From contig NC_021171.1 of the NCBI RefSeq assembly GCF_000242895.2, positions 902,001-966,000 of the forward strand: 64,000 bases of DNA, written 5' to 3'. A program made the translations under genes and the position numbers. Shown piece after piece: positions 7,608 through 16,364 of the stretch. The notes below the pieces were generated by a model. That model did no database searches. It was not told where the DNA came from and saw only the letters and a program-made list of their open reading frames with translations. This DNA is from Bacillus sp. 1NLA3E (GTDB lineage: Bacteria > Bacillota > Bacilli > Bacillales > Cytobacillaceae). Numbering within the stretch: position 1 is the stretch's first letter; every line of letters begins with the position of its first letter.

Positions 7608-8861
7608 CTACCTCGATTCATTTGCTTTGCTTGGATCTTTATATAAGCCAAATCTTGAAATATTAGCAGTAACCTTTAACTCGACATCCAAATCTTTAAG
7701 TCCACCTTTTCGCCAATTAGGTGCCATTTGATCCCATTCATGTGGATATGTCCGATAGATTGCTTCTCCAAAGCCAAAAATATCTGCTTGCCATTGTTTT
7801 TGTACTTTTTCTAATACTTTTGTACCTTCATTTTTAATTGAATCTTCTAATTGTCGATTAAGATGATCGATTTGGTCACTAGTTACATTAAGATTTGAAC
7901 ATGTCACCTCTCGAATATTAGCCTCAACGTTAGCCTTTATGGTCATATTTGTATTTTTCCCATTTATATGTGGAATGATTTGAGAATTAGTTTTGTTTAT
8001 AACTACACTGACATTTCCTTTATCGTTCCCCCCACAATTTATTACGAAAATTTCGTTTTTAAGCTTTCCTAGTATCGAAAGCAAACCTCGTGTATCAGTT
8101 TCACTCAAAAAACCTTTTAAATTACTACCTTTAAAAACGGCAGTTCCATCCAAACTGATAACTTGTATTTTCTTCTGTTGCTTATTTTGTGAATCCAGAT
8201 TCTCCGCTTTTGCAGTTATTCCAAGCTTATCAGCTGTAGTCACAACACCTGTTACTGGGTCCGATGTATCACTGCTAAATCTCTTCATGAACTGGCTTAT
8301 ATCTTCCACCATTTTAGTAGCAACATATCGATTATTTTCCTTTAAACCCAAGATTTCCCTCCCAAATGTTATATTAAACTGAGGAGCAGTATTAATTACA
8401 TCAGCTGCCTTACCTTTGGATACAAGCAGCTGGATATTCGGGCGAAATTGATTTTCTCTATGGAAAAAATCTAAAGTCGGTTCCATTTTTCTCCTTGCTA
8501 TCTCTTCACCGAAAACAACAACATCTACATGACCAAAATATATTTTGGCTGAAATAGTTTTTGAGAGTTTTCCAACTGCTTCCAATAATGATTTTCCTGT
8601 CGCTTTTTCAATTAAAAATGGATTTTGCTGACTCCCTCCTGTTCCTCCCACTAATGGTTGTGAGAAGAGAACAGCTGGCTTTACAATGACACTTGTAACT
8701 TCATACTCTCCAGCATGATTGAAGTCAACCCCAATAGCATTCATAATAGCGATGTTATTAATTTCTTCTGCACTCCAACATCCAGACAGAAGGAGAGGGA
8801 TGAAAAACATAGGGATAACAAAAAGTCTTTGTTTCCATATGGGTAAAATTTTTATTTTCAT
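7608..8861 (-). CDS. Ger(x)C family spore germination lipoprotein
   Basis: 417 residues. A basic N-terminus and hydrophobic stretch end in the lipobox LLSGC, so Cys28 should be diacylated and the protein anchored on the outer face of the inner spore membrane. Family motifs seen include CWSAEEINNIAIMNAIGVDF, the KTISAKIYFGHVDVVVFGEE region and the C-terminal GFGEAIYRTYPHEWDQMAPNW. It starts one base inside the gerA stop codon (TAATG), with AGGAGG in the end of gerA, so translation is coupled. It is the C subunit of the receptor. Confidence 0.92.
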   Translation of the reverse strand: MKIKILPIWKQRLFVIPMFFIPLLLSGCWSAEEINNIAIMNAIGVDFNHAGEYEVTSVIVKPAVLFSQPLVGGTGGSQQNPFLIEKATGKSLLEAVGKLSKTISAKIYFGHVDVVVFGEEIARRKMEPTLDFFHRENQFRPNIQLLVSKGKAADVINTAPQFNITFGREILGLKENNRYVATKMVEDISQFMKRFSSDTSDPVTGVVTTADKLGITAKAENLDSQNKQQKKIQVISLDGTAVFKGSNLKGFLSETDTRGLLSILGKLKNEIFVINCGGNDKGNVSVVINKTNSQIIPHINGKNTNMTIKANVEANIREVTCSNLNVTSDQIDHLNRQLEDSIKNEGTKVLEKVQKQWQADIFGFGEAIYRTYPHEWDQMAPNWRKGGLKDLDVELKVTANISRFGLYKDPSKANESR

Positions 8862-10414
8862 TACTCACCGTCCTCCTTTTTTTGCGGAGATGGTGCAAAA
8901 TGGCTTTCACCTTTATGCACTACATTTTCAAGACCGAGGCCAACTGGAGGTGTCTCCATTGCCCACCATGGTGCTCGAATGAAAACATCCTTCCAACTTT
9001 CTTTTCGTGCTGGAGAAACGGGAGAGAAGTAAGGAACACCAAAAGAGCGTAAACTCACTAAATAGGTTAATCCAAACATAAGTCCGACAATAATTCCCAT
9101 AAACCCGAAAAAACCAGCAAGTATCAGTAAAGGCATTCCGGAAAAGCGAATGATTTGATGAAAGGCGTAATTCGGTAAAATAAATGATGTTAAGGCCGCT
9201 ACGGAAACAACGACAGCAAGAAGGGGGCCAATAATTCCAGCCTCGATAGCAATCTGGCTGATTATGACGAGTCCTAATATTGTCACAGTGGCGCCACCGA
9301 ATGTTCTAGGCATTCTTAAGCCTGCTTCACGAACAAGTTCAAAGGTTATTATCATAAAGATTGCTTCAATTAATACAGGGTACGGTAAGGCTGCCCGCCC
9401 CGCTGCAATCCGAATTAATAGTGGACTTTGTAACAAATCTTGATGAAATGTTGTCAAAGCAACATAAAACGCTGGTAAAATAAGCGTGACAAACAGACCA
9501 AGAAATCGAATCCAACGTAAGATAGTTGCAACCAAAGCCCCATCATAGTAGTCCTCGCTAGAATGGAGAAATTCGACAAACAAGGCCGGAACTGTTAACA
9601 CAAAGGGGGTTCCGTCAACAAGGATAGCTACCTTTCCATCTAGTAACCCTCCGCAAACACGATCTGGCCGTTCTGTGCTGAACACGGTTGGTACGGGTGA
9701 TCTAGGAGAATCCTTAATCATCGATTCAATATACTGACTTTCCAAGATGCCATCCATTTTAATTCGTGATAAACGTTGATGAACTTCTTGGACTATCTCC
9801 TGATTTGCTATCCCTTTTAAATAAATGACACTTACTGTAGTGTTGGTTTTTTCGCCGAGTTTTAAGTAATCAACCTTCAATGATGGCGTTTTAATTATTT
9901 TTCGGATTAACATCACATTTTTATGAATATCTTCAACAAAACCCTCTTTGGGGCCTCTTACCGTCTGTTCGGTAAGAGGTTCGCTCACTTCTCGTCCTAG
10001 TGAGGTATTAGATCGAAATACAAATGCCTCTTCCATTTCATCGATTATTAAAACGGTATTACCAGTTAAAATATGGTCTTCAACTTCATGCACCGTGTTT
10101 ATTTCCGTCATCCGGAGGAAGGAGAAACGATTCCTGATAAATGCTGGAATAGCTTTTTTCGAATGCATTATTTCTGTGTACGAGGAAAACCCTTGTTCAA
10201 TCTCTAACATCGCTGAATGGTTAACCATCTCGGCAAGATAGATTAAACATCCAGATATTTTGCTGAATTCGATATAATGGAAAACAATATCATCACACGA
10301 TTCGAAAATCATTTTTAGTTCATCAATATTTTTGTTAAGAGAAGATGATAACTGAATTGGAAACTCATCCTTGCGAAATAGCTTTCTTTTATTAAAAGAA
10401 CCCGATCCTGTCAT
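8861..10414 (-). CDS. Spore germination protein, GerA family
   Basis: 517 residues. A hydrophilic N-terminal half (about residues 1-270) with the conserved PRSPVPTVFSTERPDRVCGGLLDGKVAILVDGTPF region is followed by a membrane domain with four to five segments and a short cytoplasmic tail. That architecture matches the A subunits of Ger receptors. The ATG at 10414 has an AGGAGGTG site. It is the first gene of the four-gene minus-strand operon, expected to be transcribed in the forespore; no convincing SigG promoter could be assigned by eye. Confidence 0.93.
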   Translation of the reverse strand: MTGSGSFNKRKLFRKDEFPIQLSSSLNKNIDELKMIFESCDDIVFHYIEFSKISGCLIYLAEMVNHSAMLEIEQGFSSYTEIMHSKKAIPAFIRNRFSFLRMTEINTVHEVEDHILTGNTVLIIDEMEEAFVFRSNTSLGREVSEPLTEQTVRGPKEGFVEDIHKNVMLIRKIIKTPSLKVDYLKLGEKTNTTVSVIYLKGIANQEIVQEVHQRLSRIKMDGILESQYIESMIKDSPRSPVPTVFSTERPDRVCGGLLDGKVAILVDGTPFVLTVPALFVEFLHSSEDYYDGALVATILRWIRFLGLFVTLILPAFYVALTTFHQDLLQSPLLIRIAAGRAALPYPVLIEAIFMIITFELVREAGLRMPRTFGGATVTILGLVIISQIAIEAGIIGPLLAVVVSVAALTSFILPNYAFHQIIRFSGMPLLILAGFFGFMGIIVGLMFGLTYLVSLRSFGVPYFSPVSPARKESWKDVFIRAPWWAMETPPVGLGLENVVHKGESHFAPSPQKKEDGE

Positions 10415-10678
10415 AATTTAACACCTCCTAACAGATAAGTTTTCCTTGTCACCTTTTAATTATTCCTTATTCGCATGATTGTTGGTCCTCCTAGAATCCA
10501 GATATTTTGGTCCAGCATATTTGTGACGTCTTAATGGAAAAAAAGTATTTTCTTTGTTTTTTTTAGGAAAAAGTTTCTTACCTATTTCTGCTTACGAAAT
10601 AATTTTGGTATTCTAGATATAGTAAAAAAAATTATGTATTTCAACACTACCTACTAAAAATAATATTGGAGTGGTTAG

Positions 10679-11671
10679 ATGAAAGCTGTAGTTCATGCTG
10701 AAAAAACAGGAATAGAAGGGCTTACATATCGTGAAATAGAAGAAATCCAGCCTAAAGTTGGAGAGGTAAGGGTAAAACTTAAAACAGCAGGTTTAAATCA
10801 TCGGGATTTATTTACCCTAACTCGCCATCAACCAACAGATCCTCCGTTAATTATTGGTTCAGACGGAGCAGGAATTATTGATTCCGTTGGTGAAGGAGTT
10901 GCAAACGTTCAAATAGGGGATGAGGTGATGATTAACCCGAGTTTGGGATGGAAGGAAAAAAGCGATGCCCCACCCCCGGGTTTTGAGATTCTTGGTCTAC
11001 CTTTCCATGGTACGTTTGCTGAGCAGGTTGTGGTTCCAGCCGAAAATGTTGTAAAAAAACCTGCCTATTTAAGTTGGGAAGAAGCTGGTGTTGTATCCTT
11101 GGCAGCTCTCACTGCTTACCGAGCATTGTTTACACGAGGTAAAATTAAGCAGGGGATGAAGGTGTTGATTCCTGGAATTGGTAGCGGAGTTGCGACGTTA
11201 TTATTACAATTTGCCAAAGCAGTTGGAGCGTCCGTTTATGTTACCTCCCGCTCAAAGGAAAAGTGTGCGAAAGCTCTGGAACTTGGTGCCGAGAAAGCAA
11301 TTGACAGTAATGCTGATTGGAGCAAAGCGCTTGCCGGAGAAAAAATGGACCTTGTAATTGAATGCGTTGGCGCAGCTACGTTCAACAAGTCACTCGAACA
11401 ACTTCGGCCAGGAGGAACCATCGTTACGTTTGGCGCTTCAGCAGGGGATGAAGTGCAAATTAATCTCCGTAGTTTTTTCTACGGACAGTTGAATCTTCTC
11501 GGCTCAACATTGGGGAGTGGTGAAGAATATAAAGAAATGATTCAATTTATCGAAAAGTATCAAATTAAACCAGCTCTTGATCATGTATATCCTTTAGATC
11601 AATTCGGACAAGCTTTTGAGCGAATGAATAAAGCAGAACAATTAGGAAAGATTGGGTTTATCATAAGTTAA
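10679..11671 (+). CDS. Zinc-type MDR alcohol dehydrogenase/quinone reductase-like protein (YogA-like)
   Basis: 330 residues. An N-terminal GroES-like domain (GLNHRDLFTL, IIGSDGAGIIDSVGEG) is followed by a Rossmann domain with GIGSGVATLLLQFAKAVG and a C-terminal DHVYPLDQFGQAFERM. The four-cysteine structural zinc lobe of classical alcohol dehydrogenases is absent (no Cys at residues 85-110), as in quinone reductase-like members such as B. subtilis YogA. Cofactor is probably NADPH. It is monocistronic, with a terminator directly after. The substrate is unknown. Confidence 0.8.
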   Translation: MKAVVHAEKTGIEGLTYREIEEIQPKVGEVRVKLKTAGLNHRDLFTLTRHQPTDPPLIIGSDGAGIIDSVGEGVANVQIGDEVMINPSLGWKEKSDAPPPGFEILGLPFHGTFAEQVVVPAENVVKKPAYLSWEEAGVVSLAALTAYRALFTRGKIKQGMKVLIPGIGSGVATLLLQFAKAVGASVYVTSRSKEKCAKALELGAEKAIDSNADWSKALAGEKMDLVIECVGAATFNKSLEQLRPGGTIVTFGASAGDEVQINLRSFFYGQLNLLGSTLGSGEEYKEMIQFIEKYQIKPALDHVYPLDQFGQAFERMNKAEQLGKIGFIIS

Positions 11672-11700
11672 GGTAGGAAAAGTGAATATGTAAGGCTAAA

Positions 11701-11727
11701 GAGTTGCTATTTTCAGCAGCTCTTTTT
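11701..11727 (+). terminator. Rho-independent terminator
   Basis: GAGTTGCT (11701-11708) pairs with AGCAGCTC (11715-11722, one G-U) followed by TTTTT. Confidence 0.8.
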
Positions 11728-11847
11728 GTATATATAGAGCATGAAAGTTGATTATTATTCGATGGATAATTAATAATTGAGGAAAGAAGTTTTTAGTGAA
11801 ATTAAAATCTTCCATGCACAATAAAATAAATAAAAAGGTGATTAACA

Positions 11848-12132
11848 TTGTTTAAATATCTAAAGAGGCTCAAATTTATTTTGAAATTTTGGAAGTTCAT
11901 CCCGTTTTTAAAAGATTTCTTTTTTACAAATCAGGTTCAGCTTTATAAAAAAGTACTTGGTGTGTCATTGATACTCATCTACGTCTTTTTCCCATTTGAT
12001 GTAATTCCAGATTATCTATTACTGTTTGGAATCGTTGACGATCTTGTTATTGTCACATTTGTTCTAGAGAGAATAGTAAAAATGGCACCAGACTCCCTTG
12101 TGGAAAAGTATAGTTTAAGAGAAATTTTATAA
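11848..12132 (+). CDS. YkvA/DUF1232 family membrane protein
   Basis: 94 residues. The DUF1232 core is visible as LILIYVFFPFDVIPDYLLLFGIVDDLVIV, a hydrophobic hairpin with the conserved DxIPD motif. The TTG at 11848 follows AAAAAGGTGAT at a normal distance. Function of the family is unknown. The next gene starts 2 nt after its stop, so the two are probably cotranscribed. Confidence 0.8.
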   Translation: MFKYLKRLKFILKFWKFIPFLKDFFFTNQVQLYKKVLGVSLILIYVFFPFDVIPDYLLLFGIVDDLVIVTFVLERIVKMAPDSLVEKYSLREIL

Positions 12133-12134
12133 GT

Positions 12135-12809
12135 ATGAAAAAAAACGAGGAGCAAATAAAAAGGCTAGGCTGTCTTCATGCCCACCATTCAAATATTGAA
12201 TATATCGAAAGTGCCCTTTCCTCATTTATGGTTGAAATGGTCCATTTCGTTGATCCAGGATTGATGTATCAATTAGTAGCAAATAATAATTTAGAGGCAG
12301 TCCCCGCGCGAAAAAAGGTAAGGGAGCAATTAGAATGGATTGCTCAGTGTAATGTCGATGCAATCCTCATTACTTGTACTAATTATATTGCTATCTTGCA
12401 GGAAGAAATTTACCCCATATCAATTCCCATTATAAAAATAGATGAACCGTTCTTTGAGAATATCTGTAAAATCAGGCTACCACATAAAATCCTTTTTACC
12501 AATCCTGCAACAGTTGCGGGAACCATGGAGCGTCTAGAACAATATGCTTCTAGCAGGCAACTTTCTTTAGATATTGAGGTAGAAGTAATTGAAAATTCGT
12601 TTGAGTTAATCATGAAGGGACAAAAAGAAAAGTATACTCATGAAGTATATAGGTATCTTAAACAAGAGGTTAAAGATGACAATAGAGTGGTTTCCGTTGC
12701 ACAATTATCGATGGTTGAGGCGGTTAAAAAGCTTGAGAATGAGACATGTAAGACCATAATTAATCCACTGGATACTTTAGTTTCTAAAATCTTGAATCGT
12801 CTAGAATAA
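12135..12809 (+). CDS. Aspartate/glutamate racemase-like protein lacking the second catalytic Cys
   Basis: 224 residues. The first half carries the alpha/beta racemase motif ILITCTNY around residue 79, with a candidate catalytic Cys. The second half has VVSVAQLSMVEAVKKL followed by a PLDTL motif. In Asp/Glu/hydantoin racemases this second position normally carries Cys (as in GCTE or ACGG), but here it reads AQLSM. The enzyme may therefore use different chemistry, act like a decarboxylase or isomerase of the superfamily, or be regulatory. Fold assignment is moderately secure; activity is not. Confidence 0.65.
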   Translation: MKKNEEQIKRLGCLHAHHSNIEYIESALSSFMVEMVHFVDPGLMYQLVANNNLEAVPARKKVREQLEWIAQCNVDAILITCTNYIAILQEEIYPISIPIIKIDEPFFENICKIRLPHKILFTNPATVAGTMERLEQYASSRQLSLDIEVEVIENSFELIMKGQKEKYTHEVYRYLKQEVKDDNRVVSVAQLSMVEAVKKLENETCKTIINPLDTLVSKILNRLE

Positions 12810-12814
12810 AAATT

Positions 12815-12866
12815 GGTGCCTGACCCCCGATGCGTTAATACTTTAACGCATCGGGGGTCAGGCACC
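12815..12866. terminator. Perfect 23-bp inverted repeat, likely bidirectional terminator or REP-like element
   Basis: The arms 12815-12837 and 12844-12866 are exact reverse complements with a 6-nt loop (ATACTT). The arm begins GGTGCCTGACCCCCG. It lies between two convergent genes, as expected for a shared terminator, but the following T-run (GTCTTTTA) is poor and the stem is much longer than needed. Confidence 0.75.
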
Positions 12867-12903
12867 GTCTTTTACAATAACGCATTAATGCAGCATAGTT
12901 CTT

Positions 12904-14223
12904 TTATTCTACTGCTGGGTCAGGTTCGGATTTACTGAAATTGCTGAGTAGCATTCCAATTCCTATACCAACAAGGGCAGGAACAATCCACTCTAATCCG
13001 ACGGATGAAAATGGAAGAACCTCTTTGACCGTTTGAAGCACACCTAAATTCATGCCGGTGGCACTCAATCCACCTAACACTGCGAATACACCAGTGAATA
13101 ACATCGCACTTCCGTAAACTACTCTTGTGTTTGTGAAGAAACGGTTGAAGAAAGTAAGTATGATTAAGACAATTGTTAGAGGGTAAGCTGTAACAAGGAA
13201 AGGCACCGATACCTTAAGAATTTGGCTTAATCCTAGGTTTGCCAGTGTAAATCCAACAAGCGTAACAATTAATACTACAGTTTTGTAGCTTATCTTAGGA
13301 ATCAGATTGGAAAAATACTGTCCGCAGGCTGTTGTTAATCCAACAACAGTGTTGAAACAAGCTAATGTAAAAATAAACCCAAGCAATGCTGTTCCGCTTT
13401 TTCCCAATAAAAGGGTTGAAGTGGAAGCGAGAAGTTGTGTTCCATTTTCAAAGGTACCATTACTTGCCATTTTTACGCCCATCCAGCCGATGCTAACGTA
13501 TACAATAGATAGTAATACTCCGGCAACTAGCGCTGCCTTTAAAGTGTATTTTGTTAAGTGCTTGTCATCGCTAACCCCTTTTTGTTTTATTGAAGTTAAA
13601 ATGACAATTCCAAATGCTAATGATGCTAAGGCATCCATTGTGTTGTATCCTTCCAAGAATCCTTTGAAAAAGGCACCCGTCTGATAATCGCCTATTGGAG
13701 ATTGAAGTGGGGTATCCAACTTTACAAATCCTACAATACATAATCCAACGATGGCTGTAACCAAAATCGGTGTGATCCAGCGCCCCATATATTTTTCTAG
13801 CTTTGCTGGATTCATGCTGATTGCATACACGAGCAAAAAGAACAACGCTGAATATAAGAACAAAACCAATGTCGAATTCCATGATGGATTAATAAAGGGT
13901 ACAACGCCCATCTCAAACGCTACAGTGGTATTTCTCGGAATCGCTAGGAATGGCCCAATCGACAAATAAACAATAACCATAAAAACAGTGCTGAAAATTG
14001 GATGAACCCGATTGCCAATCTCTCTGACCCCGCCCTTCACGAGGGAAATCGCAAGTAATACTGCAAGTGGCAATCCGACTCCTGTAAGGACAAAGCCTGC
14101 GATAGCCCACCAAAAAGAAGTTCCTGATTGTGCTCCTAAGAATGGAGGGAAGATCAGGTTTCCGGCTCCGAAAAACATCGAAAATAAAAATAGGCCGATA
14201 AAAAAGCTATCAAATTTCTTCAT
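12904..14223 (-). CDS. brnQ: Branched-chain amino acid transport carrier protein BrnQ
   Basis: 439 residues with about twelve hydrophobic segments. The LIVCS family is recognised from the N-terminal FFIGLFLFSMFFGAGNLIFPP and the GYNTMDALASLAFGIVIL region. It imports leucine, isoleucine and valine, driven by sodium or protons. Start ATG 14223 follows AAAGGAGAG. Upstream on the same strand lies a T-box leader (14562-14830), which should raise expression when the cognate tRNA is uncharged. A 237-bp mobile repeat sits between that leader and this gene. Confidence 0.92.
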   Translation of the reverse strand: MKKFDSFFIGLFLFSMFFGAGNLIFPPFLGAQSGTSFWWAIAGFVLTGVGLPLAVLLAISLVKGGVREIGNRVHPIFSTVFMVIVYLSIGPFLAIPRNTTVAFEMGVVPFINPSWNSTLVLFLYSALFFLLVYAISMNPAKLEKYMGRWITPILVTAIVGLCIVGFVKLDTPLQSPIGDYQTGAFFKGFLEGYNTMDALASLAFGIVILTSIKQKGVSDDKHLTKYTLKAALVAGVLLSIVYVSIGWMGVKMASNGTFENGTQLLASTSTLLLGKSGTALLGFIFTLACFNTVVGLTTACGQYFSNLIPKISYKTVVLIVTLVGFTLANLGLSQILKVSVPFLVTAYPLTIVLIILTFFNRFFTNTRVVYGSAMLFTGVFAVLGGLSATGMNLGVLQTVKEVLPFSSVGLEWIVPALVGIGIGMLLSNFSKSEPDPAVE

Positions 14224-14318
14224 AAAAACTCTCCTTTAACATGATAATTGTCTTTCGCAAGCGTCCAAACGCACAGTTTACAGAACGACTCGCTTCCACT
14301 TTTTTAATAAAAATAAAA

Positions 14319-14555
14319 GGCTGTTTTCGTAAACTTGTTGCTATTTACTAAAAGAGAAGTGTGGTTGATTTCCGCTCCAGGTGCTCAGCAAACCGCGGGG
14401 CGGGCGGTGAGCCTCCTCGGCGTTTTACGCCTGCGGGGTCTCACCTGTCCCGCTGCTCCCGCAGGAGTCGAGCACCTTCCGCTCCAATCAACTTCTTTAT
14501 CAACGGTTTTCTTTCCAAAAACCTTAAAAAAACAACAATCTTTTAGAAAAGAGCC
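14319..14555 (-). mobile_element. MITE copy 1 (subtype B), 8-bp exact target duplication
   Basis: The element begins GGCTGTTTTCGTAAAC and ends near TTTTAGAAAAGAGCC, with a GC-rich core shared with the other copies. AAATAAAA flanks it on both sides (14311-14318 and 14556-14563). It is in the 5' untranslated region of brnQ, directly after the T-box terminator. The 84-131 codon reading frames inside it are not genes: they occur in several frames and follow the repeat. Confidence 0.85.
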
Positions 14556-14561
14556 AAATAA

Positions 14562-14830
14562 AAAAACCCGTCCCTCAAACAAGGGACGAGTTTGTACTCG
14601 CGTTACCACCCTAATTCCGCAGCAATCGATAACAATCATGCGGCTCTCAAGACCAACGTACCATCATACGTGTTCCAATGTAACGGTGGAAAACCCGTCA
14701 AAGCTTACTAGATTCAGCTTTGCATCTTAGAGATGATCTTCGGAAAGGTACTGAACATCGACTTCCACCTAGTGCCGACTCTCTTTGGAACAGCGATCCC
14801 ATCTTACTCTTCTCATCATCGAATTTATTA
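14562..14830 (-). promoter_or_regulatory. T-box leader (tRNA-sensing riboswitch) upstream of brnQ
   Basis: Read on the minus strand, the T-box core AGGGTGGTAACGCG lies at about 14599-14612. It is followed by a terminator with CGTCCCTT pairing with GAGGGACG and a T7 run (about 14563-14590). A Stem I-like region with an AGAGAGTCGG segment lies upstream. In the specifier region, a GAATCTAG stretch suggests an AUC isoleucine codon, but the alignment by eye is uncertain. A branched-chain amino acid specificity fits the downstream brnQ. Confidence 0.88.
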
Positions 14831-15156
14831 TTTAAAAATAATTTATCAGAATCAAATGGATGTGTCAATATATTTCGATAGTTTTCATTATTGCTAAATT
14901 TATCAATAATAATGAATGGTTTGAAGTCAACATGTTTGATATTGCGGTGGATTTAAATTAAGTTGGAAACGAGATAAATCAATAATAGATTTATTTTTTG
15001 AATATAATAAAGTGTTCGGAAGACAAAGGAAGGAAAAAAAATGATAAAACGGGTTGAAGGGTACGAGGTTGCTGGGAATTTATAAAGGGAGCCTTTAATG
15101 GTCAGGCAATGGGTTAATAAATGGTCGAATAGAAAATATAGAGGTGAACAGTAGAA

Positions 15157-16281
15157 ATGAACCAAAAATATAGTCCACTTTTAGAATCGTTCAACTTCAC
15201 AAATGGCTTAAAGTTAAAAAACCGCATTGTCATGGCGCCTATGACAAACTTTTCTTCAAATGAAGACGGTACAGTTTCAGACGCTGAGGTTAAATATTAT
15301 GCTCGTCGCTCCAAAGGGGTCAGCATGGTGATAACAGCATGTACATTTGTGACACCAAATGGTAAAGGTTTCCCCGGTGAATTCGCTGGCGACCGCGATG
15401 AAATGATCCCAAGTTTAAAAAGTTTAGCTACTGCAATAAAGGAGCAAGGAGCCAAAGCAATATTGCAGATGTTCCACGGAGGACGTGAATGTCCGTCTGA
15501 ATTAGTTCCCAATGGGGATGTGGTTAGCGCAAGTGAAGTTGTTTCAGAACAACCTAATCGAAAAGTCCCTCGTGCTTTGATTGAAGACGAGATTCAATCA
15601 ATTATCAAAGCTTTTGGTGAAACAGTGCGTCGGGCTATTGAAGCAGGATTTGATGGTGTCGAAATTCATGGTGCTAATGGGTATCTTATACAGCAATTTT
15701 TTTCGCCACATTCCAACCAGCGTGAAGATAATTGGGGGGGAAGTGTCGAGAAACGGATGTCTTTTCCACTCGCCGTTATTGATGAAGTAAAGAAAGTGGT
15801 TGGCCAGCATGCAAGTAGCGAGTTCCTCGTTGGTTACCGTTTTTCCCCCGAAGAGCCTGAAACACCTGGAATCACAATGGCTGATACGTTAAAGCTGGTC
15901 GATGCTTTAGTTGGGAAAAACCTAGATTATTTGCACGTTTCCTTACTTGATTTCTGGTCTGTTCCAAGACGAGGAGTTGAGGATACCCGTTCAAGAATTG
16001 AAATTATATTAGAGCGGATTGGAATGCGTGTGCCAGTAATAGGCGTTGGTTCTATTCTCAGTGCGGACGACGCCTTAAAGGCTTTTCAAACTGGTGTGGC
16101 TCTAATTGCCTTAGGACGCGAACTCATCATTGATCCTGATTGGGTTCAAAAGGTGGAGAACGGTACGGAAGACCAAATCGAAATGAAGATTGATAAAGGA
16201 GCACAGGAGCGACTAGAGATTCCAAATCCTTTATGGCAGGTAATTATTCATTCGCCAGGATGGTTTCCGGAAGTTGAGTAA
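15157..16281 (+). CDS. Old yellow enzyme family NADH:flavin oxidoreductase (YqiG-like)
   Basis: 374 residues forming a TIM barrel. The FMN and substrate sites are recognised from LKNRIVMAPMTNFSS, FHGGRE near residue 109, EIHGANGYLIQQFFSPHSNQREDNWGG and the C-terminal ALGRELIIDPDW. The long barrel and sequence resemble B. subtilis YqiG rather than the shorter YqjM. Such enzymes reduce activated alkenes (enones, nitroesters); the physiological substrate is unknown. GAGGTGAAC precedes the ATG at a normal distance. It appears monocistronic, with an inverted repeat after the stop. Confidence 0.88.
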   Translation: MNQKYSPLLESFNFTNGLKLKNRIVMAPMTNFSSNEDGTVSDAEVKYYARRSKGVSMVITACTFVTPNGKGFPGEFAGDRDEMIPSLKSLATAIKEQGAKAILQMFHGGRECPSELVPNGDVVSASEVVSEQPNRKVPRALIEDEIQSIIKAFGETVRRAIEAGFDGVEIHGANGYLIQQFFSPHSNQREDNWGGSVEKRMSFPLAVIDEVKKVVGQHASSEFLVGYRFSPEEPETPGITMADTLKLVDALVGKNLDYLHVSLLDFWSVPRRGVEDTRSRIEIILERIGMRVPVIGVGSILSADDALKAFQTGVALIALGRELIIDPDWVQKVENGTEDQIEMKIDKGAQERLEIPNPLWQVIIHSPGWFPEVE

Positions 16282-16302
16282 AAAACCAAACTAATTGAAA
16301 TA

Positions 16303-16340
16303 GGGGTGGTACCTAAGCTGAATTGACTTAAGTACCACCC
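16303..16340. terminator. Inverted repeat between convergent genes
   Basis: GGTGGTACCTAAG (16305-16317) pairs with CTTAAGTACCACC (16327-16339, one mismatch) and is followed by CTTCCTCTATT. Likely bidirectional terminator; the T-run is imperfect. Confidence 0.6.
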
Positions 16341-16364
16341 TTCCTCTATTACCATCCGTAGACA

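Noticed and set aside
10415-10678. SigG promoter for the germination operon
   Set aside because: GAATA-like words occur, but no pair with a proper -10 and spacing was convincing.
14335-14730. Reading frames of 61-131 codons across the 14.3-14.7 kb region
   Set aside because: They lie in a MITE and a T-box leader and are open in several frames because of the GC-rich repeat; no ribosome binding sites.
14953-15165. 70-codon minus-strand frame
   Set aside because: A/T-rich, no ribosome binding site, overlaps the promoter region of the old yellow enzyme gene.
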